From: Clostridia bacterium
GTDB taxonomy: Bacteria > Bacillota > Clostridia > Christensenellales > Aristaeellaceae
Length of the DNA: 35,809 nt
Assembly (NCBI GenBank): GCA_017465155.1
Contig: JAFTWV010000128.1
Location: forward strand, 1-35,809
Direction of reading: 5' to 3'
Shown here: positions 30,068-35,809 of the stretch, piece after piece
Numbering within the stretch: the first letter of the stretch is position 1
Layout: every line of letters starts with the position of its first letter
Made by a program: the position numbers and the translations under genes
The notes under the pieces: model-generated
Database searches by the model: none
Told to the model about the DNA's origin: nothing
The model's input: only the letters and a program-made list of their open reading frames with translations

Positions 30068-31015
30068 ATGAAGCATTTGAAAGCACTTCTGCTGATGCTG
30101 CTGGCGCTGATGATGGCTATGCCCTGTGCGCTGGCAGATGAGGTTCCCTACGCTCCCCTCGAGCCGTGGCTGATCAACAAGCAGCCCGCGCCCGCGCCCT
30201 ACACCCCCAACCCCGACTGCTACCTGCCCAATAACACCGGCTACATCGATGATTCTCTGTCCATCACCATCGAGACGACCTACTGGGACCGCAACGTTCA
30301 GCAGGTGGAAGGCCCCGGCGAGGGCACCACGACCGTCATGGCCATCCGCATCAAGCTGGCAGACGTGACCCAGTTCCGCACCGCGCTGGCCATGCCCTAT
30401 CCCTCCAAGAATACCACCCGCGTCGATCACATGGCCCGCACCAACAACGCGGTTCTGGCCGTCAACGGCGATTACTTCAATTATCATTCCAGCGGCATCG
30501 CCTACCGCAACGGCCGCAAGATGCGCTTCAACGCCAATAATCAGCGCGATCTGCTGATCATCGACGAGCAGGGTGATTTCCACTTCCTGCGCCCCACCAG
30601 CCAGCGCGCCTGGGATAACTACATCAACAACGGCGGTACCGTGCTGCACACCTTCTGGTTCGGTCCCTGCATGCTCAACGAGGACGGCACGCCCATTGAG
30701 CGCTTTACCGAGGACAAGGTGAACAACGGCGCATGGACCAAAGCGCAGCGCATGGTCATCAGCCAGACCGGCCCGCTGGAATACCTCATCCTGTGCAACG
30801 AGGGCCCCGAAAGCGTCGAGCCCCTGTCCGAGGGCTATGATCTGGCCCAGCTGTCCAAGCTGTGCTACGCCTTCGGCATGACCAACGCCTACAACCTTGA
30901 CGGCGGCTCATCCTGCACCGTGACCCTTAACTGCGAAAAGATCAACTCCCCCTCCAATCCCAAGCGCCGCGAGGTGGGTGACTGCATCTACTTTGCCACC
31001 CTCATCCCCAACTAA
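30068..31015 (+). CDS. Secreted phosphodiester glycosidase family protein (NAGPA-like)
   Basis: This 315-residue protein has a Sec signal peptide (MKHLKALLLMLLALMMAMPCALA) and a NAGPA/DUF2233 domain. The core marks are NNAVLAVNGDYFNYHSSG (about 125-142) and the C-terminal AYNLDGGSSCTV, both with the conserved active-site region. Members remove N-acetylglucosamine from phosphodiester-linked glycans, a possible role in wall teichoic acid or host glycan turnover. ATG 30068 has GAGAGGT seven bases upstream; the frame is open further upstream, but that part lies across the XRE promoter. It is monocistronic, with its own promoter and a terminator. Confidence 0.87.
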   Translation: MKHLKALLLMLLALMMAMPCALADEVPYAPLEPWLINKQPAPAPYTPNPDCYLPNNTGYIDDSLSITIETTYWDRNVQQVEGPGEGTTTVMAIRIKLADVTQFRTALAMPYPSKNTTRVDHMARTNNAVLAVNGDYFNYHSSGIAYRNGRKMRFNANNQRDLLIIDEQGDFHFLRPTSQRAWDNYINNGGTVLHTFWFGPCMLNEDGTPIERFTEDKVNNGAWTKAQRMVISQTGPLEYLILCNEGPESVEPLSEGYDLAQLSKLCYAFGMTNAYNLDGGSSCTVTLNCEKINSPSNPKRREVGDCIYFATLIPN

Positions 31016-31090
31016 GGAGACTTTACTCCATTTTCCGGGGGCGCACTGCGCAAGCTCCTGGCAAACACAGAATACATCCCAACACAAAAA

Positions 31091-31125
31091 CCGTGCATGT
31101 TCGTATTGACCATGCGCGGCTTTTT
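31091..31125 (+). terminator. Intrinsic terminator of the phosphodiester glycosidase gene
   Basis: CCGTGCATG (31091-31099) pairs with CATGCGCGG (31111-31119), nine pairs with one G-T, followed by CTTTTT. It overlaps the recO promoter. Confidence 0.78.
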
Positions 31126-31134
31126 CTGTATCAT
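31106..31134 (+). promoter_or_regulatory. recO promoter embedded in the preceding terminator
   Basis: TTGACC (31106-31111), 17 bases, TATCAT (31129-31134). The -35 overlaps the terminator loop and right stem, and the T-tract lies in the spacer. Confidence 0.65.
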
Positions 31135-31167
31135 ATAGGTATCACCCTACAGGAAGGAGACTGCTGC

Positions 31168-31896
31168 ATGCGCCAGACAGAACGCACCGCCATTGTCCTG
31201 CGGTATGCCAATTACCGTGACAACGACCGCATGCTCACGCTCCTCAGCCCGACGCAGGGACGCATCGAAGCCCTTGCCCGCGGCTGCCGCAGACCACGTT
31301 CGCCCATCCTTAATGCCAGCGAAATGTTCGCGCTGGGAGACTTTGAGCTGTACCAGAAGGGAGCGCACCTGACGGTCATCAACGCAACGCTGATCGAAAC
31401 ATTTTATCCTCTCCGGCAGGATTTTGATCGTCTTTCCGTGGGAACCTATCTGCTGAATGTAGCGGAATGCATCGCACAGCCGGGCGTAGCTGCACAGGAG
31501 CTGTTCATGCTGCTGCTGCATACCCTGTCCCGTCTGACCTTCTCCGATCAGCCCTGGCGCCCTCTGACAGCAGGTTTCCTGCTGCATTTATCGGCATGTG
31601 AAGGCTTCAGGCCGCGTCTGCAGCATTGTGTGCACTGCGGCCGCAGGCTGGAAGAGACCGAGTCTACCTGGTTCGACCATGCGGAGGGCGGCCTTGTCTG
31701 CCGCGAATGCCATCAACAGGCGCATGTGCCGGTTTCTGCCGCGCAGGTACGCTGGATGAAACATATGCTGCAGGCAGGTTCCGCCGCATGGGTGGATTCG
31801 CCTGAGATGACCGTACCCTATCAACTGCTTCGCAGCTATGTGGAAACCCGTCTGGACAAGCCCGTCCGGGCCGCTGCGATGCTCCCGCGAGATTGA
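31168..31896 (+). CDS. recO: DNA repair protein RecO
   Basis: RecO loads RecA on SSB-coated DNA with RecR. This 242-residue protein has the N-terminal OB fold (TAIVLRYANYRDNDRMLTLL then GRIEALARGCRR) and a C-terminal zinc site CVHCGRR with VCREC, all four cysteines present. ATG 31168 has AAGGAG eight bases upstream; a frame that begins at 31093 lies across the terminator and is unsupported. The Spx/ArsC-like gene follows 18 bases after the stop, on the same transcript. Confidence 0.93.
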   Translation: MRQTERTAIVLRYANYRDNDRMLTLLSPTQGRIEALARGCRRPRSPILNASEMFALGDFELYQKGAHLTVINATLIETFYPLRQDFDRLSVGTYLLNVAECIAQPGVAAQELFMLLLHTLSRLTFSDQPWRPLTAGFLLHLSACEGFRPRLQHCVHCGRRLEETESTWFDHAEGGLVCRECHQQAHVPVSAAQVRWMKHMLQAGSAAWVDSPEMTVPYQLLRSYVETRLDKPVRAAAMLPRD

Positions 31897-31914
31897 AGCA
31901 AGGAGGAATTCATC

Positions 31915-32268
31915 ATGCTGTTCAACTGGTATCCCGGCTGCATTTCCTGTCAGAAGGCCAGGAAGTGGCTCGATGAGAAAGGCCTTTCCTACACCGTCCG
32001 GCATATCCGGGATGAGAAACCTACCCTCTCCGAGCTCACTGAATGGTACCATCGCAGCGGACTGCCGCTCAAGCGTTTCTTTAACACCAGCGGCAAACTT
32101 TACGCCGAATACGGCCTGAAGGATAAACTGCCCACCATGACCGTGGAAGAACAGCTTGCCCTCCTCGCCTCCGACGGTATGCTGATCAAGCGGCCGCTGC
32201 TGGTCACAGCGGACAAGGTTCTGGTTGGATTCAAATCAGCCGAATGGGATACGCTGCTGAACGCGTGA
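31915..32268 (+). CDS. ArsC/Spx family reductase-like protein
   Basis: This 117-residue protein has a thioredoxin-like ArsC fold with a CxxC motif (CISC at about residues 9-12, YPGCISCQKARKWLDEKG) and the family's RPLLV segment with a Lys-Arg before it (KRPLLVTADKVLVGF). In the ArsC/YffB/Spx group, members without the third cysteine are not arsenate reductases, and none is visible here. Spx itself binds RNA polymerase; this shorter protein is closer to the YffB/MgsR-like subset by eye. ATG 31915 has AAGGAGG eight bases upstream. It shares the recO transcript. Confidence 0.85.
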   Translation: MLFNWYPGCISCQKARKWLDEKGLSYTVRHIRDEKPTLSELTEWYHRSGLPLKRFFNTSGKLYAEYGLKDKLPTMTVEEQLALLASDGMLIKRPLLVTADKVLVGFKSAEWDTLLNA

Positions 32269-32322
32269 CTATGGCATTTGCAAATCCATCCCGATTGCGC
32301 AGGAATCCTCCCTGACACAAAT

Positions 32323-32363
32323 CGCCCCGTTGCACCGGCAATGGTGCGACGGGGCGTTCTTTC
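32323..32363. terminator. Bidirectional terminator between the recO operon and ribF
   Basis: CGCCCCGT-T-GCACC (32323-32336) pairs with GGTGC-G-ACGGGGCG (32343-32356), followed by TTCTTTC. It separates convergent transcripts. Confidence 0.82.
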
Positions 32364-32369
32364 ATTTGA

Positions 32370-33290
32370 TCAGATCAGGGATGCAAAATACGTCTTCGCT
32401 TCCTCTGCATCCATGGCAATCTGAGTCTGCAGTGCCTCCTTGGAGTCGAAGCGCTGCTCAGGCCGCTGATGGCGCAGGAACGACAGCCGCACTCTCTGTC
32501 CGTACAGATCAAGCTGCTCGTCCAGTACATGCGCCTCCACGGTCACATGCCCTTCCGGAAGCGTCGGGTGACGGCCCACATTGACCACCGCAGGGTGATA
32601 CGAGCCATCCGCAGTCTCTAGCCAGCAGTCATATACGCCGAAGGCCGGGAGCGCCTTGCCCTTGGGGATGGTCACATTTGCAGTGGGGAAGCCCATCGTC
32701 CGTCCCAGCTGCTTGCCGTTCTCGACCTTACCGGACAGGGTATAGGCATGACCCAGCAGGCGGCTGACCATAGGGATATCGCCCTCCGCCAACAGCTTCC
32801 GGATCCGGGTGGAGCTGACCGTCGCCCCCTCAATGATAACCTCCGGTACGATGACTGTGCGGAATCCATGCTTCTTTCCGTATTCTCTAAGAAGCTTGCC
32901 GTTGCCCGCGCCGCCCTTGCCGAAGGTGAAATTATACCCGCAGACCACCACAACCGGTGCATAGACCTCTACCAGCTCCGCCATGAAATCCTCCGGCGTC
33001 TGATCAGCCCGGGCACGGTCAAAGGTGGTGATGCACAATCCATCCACACCGAAGGTCTGCATGATACGGGCCTTTTCCGGCAGCGTCGTCAGCAATGCCG
33101 GGGCCTTCTCAGGCTTCAGGACACGCAGCGGATGCGGCTCAAAGCTGCACACCGCCAGAGGGTATACCATCTCCTGCGCCAGCTCGTCGCCGCGCATGAG
33201 CAGCGCCTGATGGCCGCGGTGCACGCCGTCAAACATGCCCAGCACCAGCACGCAGGGATTCAGACGCTTGGGGTCACGCAGGATTTTCAT
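32370..33290 (-). CDS. ribF: Bifunctional riboflavin kinase/FAD synthetase
   Basis: RibF phosphorylates riboflavin to FMN and adenylylates FMN to FAD. The N-terminal FAD synthetase domain has GMFDGVHRGHQALL (His24, His27) and CGYNFTFGKGGAGN. The C-terminal kinase domain has GRTMGFPTANV (FMN/ATP binding) and TVEAHVLDEQLDLYG. Length is 306 residues. ATG 33290 lies in the 3' end of truB, with GGAGGAG upstream, so translation is coupled. It ends the rbfA-nrnA-truB-ribF cluster. Confidence 0.95.
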   Translation of the reverse strand: MKILRDPKRLNPCVLVLGMFDGVHRGHQALLMRGDELAQEMVYPLAVCSFEPHPLRVLKPEKAPALLTTLPEKARIMQTFGVDGLCITTFDRARADQTPEDFMAELVEVYAPVVVVCGYNFTFGKGGAGNGKLLREYGKKHGFRTVIVPEVIIEGATVSSTRIRKLLAEGDIPMVSRLLGHAYTLSGKVENGKQLGRTMGFPTANVTIPKGKALPAFGVYDCWLETADGSYHPAVVNVGRHPTLPEGHVTVEAHVLDEQLDLYGQRVRLSFLRHQRPEQRFDSKEALQTQIAMDAEEAKTYFASLI

Positions 33291-34227
33291 GCTTCTCCTC
33301 CTTGATGGAGACGGGATTCTTGGTGGACTCAGCCTGCTCCGGAGGGATCTGGCACTTCCACACCAGCATCTCGCCTTCCCGGACAGCCATGCCCCAGAAC
33401 TGGTCTTCTAAATAGATGCGCACGGCCTGCCCTTCCGCCGTATCTGCTGCGGATGCAACGCGTTTCACGGGCAGCTTCACGCCGTTGGCCACCTGCTTTT
33501 TCAGGAATGACGGCACATCAACACGCCGGATGTGCTGAATCGGCCAATCCAGCGGCAGGAGATTGTCCGCGAGGGTGCCTGCATCCCGATGGTCCGTCAT
33601 TTCCTCAATGGTCATGCCGGTATCCAGGGTGAATACACCGCTCTGACTCCGCAGCAGGAAACGCATGTGGGCCGGACAGCCCGTCAGCTTGCCCAGATCG
33701 TCACAGATGGAACGGATGTATGTTCCACGTCCGCAGCGAACCGTCATGAGCATGCCATGATTGGGCGTTTCCTCATGCAGGGTGATGGATTCGACATGCA
33801 CCTGACGCAGCGGCACCTCGACCGTTTCACCTCTGCGGGCACGCTCATACATGGCCACACCGTCCTGCTTGATGGCGCTGTACATGCTGGGCCGCTGGAG
33901 GATATCACCGGTAAGCTGATCAGCAGCAGCGCGAATCTGCTCCCTCGAGGGGTAATCCGTTCCGGCTTCAATCACAACGCCGGTTGCATCCTGCGTGTCC
34001 GTTGCATAGCCAAAGGCAACCTCTGCCACGTAGGCCTTCTCCTTATCGACAAGGTAGTCGAACAGCCGGGCTGCACGGCCGATCATAACAGGCAAAACAC
34101 CTGCCGCTTCCGGGTCAAGGGTGCCCGCATGTCCCACGCGCTTTTCCCCCGTCAGACGCTTCACCACAGCAACCACCGCAGCACTCGTCATTCCCGGAGG
34201 TTTGAGGATATTCAGGAATCCATTCAT
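33274..34227 (-). CDS. truB: tRNA pseudouridine(55) synthase
   Basis: TruB makes pseudouridine 55 in the T-loop of tRNA. The catalytic Asp38 lies in HAGTLDPEAAGVLPV, and the KPPGMTSAAVV motif starts the catalytic domain. The C-terminal part (GMAVREGEMLVWKCQIPPE) is a PUA-like tail. Length is 317 residues. ATG 34227 overlaps the nrnA stop in ATGA; the upstream open frame is out of frame with nrnA and unsupported. It overlaps ribF by 17 bases. Confidence 0.95.
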   Translation of the reverse strand: MNGFLNILKPPGMTSAAVVAVVKRLTGEKRVGHAGTLDPEAAGVLPVMIGRAARLFDYLVDKEKAYVAEVAFGYATDTQDATGVVIEAGTDYPSREQIRAAADQLTGDILQRPSMYSAIKQDGVAMYERARRGETVEVPLRQVHVESITLHEETPNHGMLMTVRCGRGTYIRSICDDLGKLTGCPAHMRFLLRSQSGVFTLDTGMTIEEMTDHRDAGTLADNLLPLDWPIQHIRRVDVPSFLKKQVANGVKLPVKRVASAADTAEGQAVRIYLEDQFWGMAVREGEMLVWKCQIPPEQAESTKNPVSIKEEKHENPA

Positions 34228-35219
34228 TCTTCCTTCTCCAGTTCCGCTTCCATCAGGCTGACCACTGCGGCAACAGCCTCTTCCACGGTCATCTGCAGCG
34301 TGCAGCCTGCTGCCTGCGCATGGCCGCCGCCGCCAAAGGCCAGCGCAACCTTGTCCACTGCCGCAGGCTCTACCGCCCGCAGCGAGCACTTCACTGTGCC
34401 CGGTACACTGGTCTCACGGGCAAACACGCACATGCGGACGCCCGCCATGTCAAGGCCGACGTTGACAATCGTATCCGTATGCTCAGGAAGCGCATTGCAC
34501 GACTGCATGTCCTCCTTCGTCAGCTGAAGGGAAACGATCTGTCCATTATGATGGAAGGCAAGCGTATTCAGTGCACGTCCAAGGAGCTTGATCTGCCTTG
34601 GATCACGTTCGCGGTAGATTTTGCGATGTGCACCGCTCAGGTCGAAGCCCGTCCGCATCAGATCACCCATTGCATCAAAGGCTTCAGCCGTAGTATTCGG
34701 GAAGGAAAACTGGCCCGAATCAGTACAGGTGGCCACATACAGGCATTTGGCGATCTCCGGCGTGATGGTGCAGCCAAGACGCTCCAGCAGCTCCTTCACG
34801 ATCAGCGCACAGGCTGTCGCAGTACCGTCGACGCAGTTTGCCTCGCAGAAATTCGGGTTCGTACCATGATGATCCACCTGCGCGGTGTGCTTCGCCAGCT
34901 TCATCAGCGAGGCGCAGCGGCCCATCCGGCTTTCGTCAGACACATCCACGCACATCAGCAGATCAAACTGTTCGCCCTCCGCAATGTTTTCCGGAAGACG
35001 GAAGCCCTCTGCACCTGGCAGGAAAGCCAGATCATCCGGAATTTTATCCTGACAAAACAACGTGACCGGACGGCCCAGCTGCAGCAGGCCCTGCCGAAGG
35101 GCCAGCACGCTGCCGACCGTATCTCCATCAGGATTCACATGAGACACCAGCGCAAAGCTCTTCGCCGTGCGGATTGCCTCCATGACGGACTCAAGGGGTC
35201 TCGGATTCGTTCTCCTCAT
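34224..35219 (-). CDS. nrnA: Bifunctional oligoribonuclease/PAP phosphatase NrnA (DHH-DHHA1)
   Basis: NrnA degrades nanoRNAs and dephosphorylates 3'-phosphoadenosine 5'-phosphate. It has the DHH family motifs SHVNPDGDTVGS (His27, Asp31, Asp33), VDVSDESR and VDHHGTNPNF (the DHH triad). The C-terminal DHHA1 domain ends with GGGHAQAAGCTLQM. Length is 331 residues. ATG 35219 has GGAGGG eight bases upstream and overlaps rbfA by 29 bases. Its place between rbfA and truB is the usual one in Firmicutes. Confidence 0.94.
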   Translation of the reverse strand: MRRTNPRPLESVMEAIRTAKSFALVSHVNPDGDTVGSVLALRQGLLQLGRPVTLFCQDKIPDDLAFLPGAEGFRLPENIAEGEQFDLLMCVDVSDESRMGRCASLMKLAKHTAQVDHHGTNPNFCEANCVDGTATACALIVKELLERLGCTITPEIAKCLYVATCTDSGQFSFPNTTAEAFDAMGDLMRTGFDLSGAHRKIYRERDPRQIKLLGRALNTLAFHHNGQIVSLQLTKEDMQSCNALPEHTDTIVNVGLDMAGVRMCVFARETSVPGTVKCSLRAVEPAAVDKVALAFGGGGHAQAAGCTLQMTVEEAVAAVVSLMEAELEKEE

Positions 35220-35574
35220 TGGTAACACCCTCCGTTTTCTGGGCGTCAGCAAGCACCTTGGCAATGTGTACGCCATAGGCAATGTTCTCGTCGCTGACGA
35301 AGGTCAGCTCAGGGCTGTAGCGGATGATGATGTTCTGACCCAGCGCCCGGCGGACATAGCCCGCAGCACTCTTGAGTGCCTTCATCATGCCTTCGCGCTT
35401 GTCATCCTCCAGCACCGACACATAAATCTTAGCATGCCGCAGGTCGCGGGTGACCTCAGCACGAGTGACGGAGAAGGTGCCGGAAACACGAGGATCGCTC
35501 AGCTCCTCGCGGATGATACGGTCGACCTCGCGGCGTACCTCCTCGGAAATGCGGTCAATACGGTTATAGCTCAT
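35191..35574 (-). CDS. rbfA: 30S ribosome-binding factor A
   Basis: RbfA is a cold-adaptive 30S subunit maturation factor. The KH-like fold marks are RIDRISEEVRREVDRIIREE, KIYVSVLEDDKRE and RRALGQNIIIRYSPELTFV. Length is 127 residues. ATG 35574 follows AAAGGAG by five bases. Upstream lies a hairpin and not infB within the window, so either infB is beyond the window end, past element D, or the cluster is split here. Confidence 0.94.
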   Translation of the reverse strand: MSYNRIDRISEEVRREVDRIIREELSDPRVSGTFSVTRAEVTRDLRHAKIYVSVLEDDKREGMMKALKSAAGYVRRALGQNIIIRYSPELTFVSDENIAYGVHIAKVLADAQKTEGVTNEENESETP

Positions 35575-35653
35575 TTTATCTCCTTTACAGCAGGGATGCA
35601 CCTGCTGCTTCGCCTCAAGGGAAAGCCTTTGAGGCCGTCCTTACAATCAAGCA

Positions 35654-35685
35654 AGGGGAAGGCACGGTTTACGTGGCCCTCCCCT
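35654..35685. terminator. Hairpin upstream of rbfA
   Basis: AGGGG (35654-35658) with CCCCT (35681-35685) and CACG with CGTG (35663-35675) enclose a GTTTA-type loop. U-tracts are weak on both strands, so it could be a terminator or a processing stem. The stretch 35575-35760 has no gene; a TATAAT-like hexamer occurs at 35694-35699 on minus, without a good -35. Confidence 0.4.
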
Positions 35686-35760
35686 GCCTAATGATTATAT
35701 AGTTTCCATCCCCCATACTTCCACGCGCACTCAACCCCAACCGAAGGCACTCAGCTCAAT

Positions 35761-35809
35761 CGCGAAATGGGTGTCGAGAGGGCTGAAAGCCCTTCGCGGG
35801 TGCAGGGCA
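35761..35809 (-). repeat. Dispersed structured element, copy D (inverted, truncated by window end)
   Basis: The segment AAATGGGT, AGGGCT-GAA-AGCCCT (35779-35793) and GCGGGTGCAGGGCA matches the reverse complement of copies A and C near their 3' ends. It is therefore the same element in the opposite orientation. Stem I would lie beyond the window. Confidence 0.5.

Overview
The window looks like chromosomal DNA from a GC-rich, low-phylum-GC-average Firmicute of the class Clostridia, probably an uncultured gut lineage. The reasons are strong AAAGGAGG ribosome-binding sites, consensus sigma-A promoters (several exact TTGACA-N17-TATAAT), TTG and GTG starts, a pyrimidine cluster with pyrK/pyrD type 1B plus pyrI, RNHCP and Spx-like proteins, and many Sec signal peptides of the MKKLIALxLxLMM kind. 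The genus is not determinable from sequence reading alone. No tRNA, rRNA, CRISPR array, prophage or transposase gene was seen.

Layout. 1-1110: end of a DUF4349 protein and a SIMPL (DUF541) secreted protein. 1320-4128 (minus): a polar amino acid ABC importer (binding protein, permease with an unusual extracytoplasmic N-terminal domain, ATPase) behind a consensus promoter and an ARG-box-like palindrome. 4281-5593: a GNAT acetyltransferase and an AAC(3)-fold acetyltransferase. 5926-8497: a three-gene ABC-2 exporter (ATPase and two permeases) with a promoter, a roughly 130-nt leader and a leader terminator. 8712-9985: an AT-richer mini-island with a Big_2 surface protein divergent from an XRE repressor and two ACTCA-N5-TGAGT operators. 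10062-13369: a LexA-like HTH/S24 repressor, an RNHCP protein, and two secreted proteins of unknown function.

13450-21098 (minus) is a pyrimidine biosynthesis operon in transcription order pyrC-pyrK-pyrD-pyrF-pyrE-ABC ATPase-ABC-2 permease-pyrB-pyrI. It encodes the steps from carbamoyl phosphate to UMP (aspartate transcarbamylase with its regulatory chain, dihydroorotase, dihydroorotate dehydrogenase 1B, OPRTase, OMP decarboxylase), with an ABC pair embedded between pyrE and pyrB. Two different structured intergenic repeats sit inside the operon.

21361-24128 (plus): two membrane-anchored coiled-coil proteins, the second with ten 14-residue repeats, then an ORF that seems to have lost its stop codon. 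23998-29114 (minus): phosphoglucomutase, an unknown protein, two paralogous M28 peptidases with a transmembrane hairpin inserted in the catalytic domain, and trmO. 29204-29853: a small XRE regulator and its membrane partner with a 23-bp-spaced operator array. 30068-32268 (plus): a phosphodiester glycosidase, recO and an Spx/ArsC-like protein. 32370-35574 (minus): rbfA-nrnA-truB-ribF, the distal part of the usual infB operon.

The most unusual structure is a dispersed intergenic element (copies at 5786, 18028, 23819 and, inverted and truncated, 35761). It has a first stem whose sequence changes between copies while pairing is kept, two further GC-rich stems and an ACCCTTTTT tail. Three copies end 12-15 nt from the stop codon of a convergently oriented gene.
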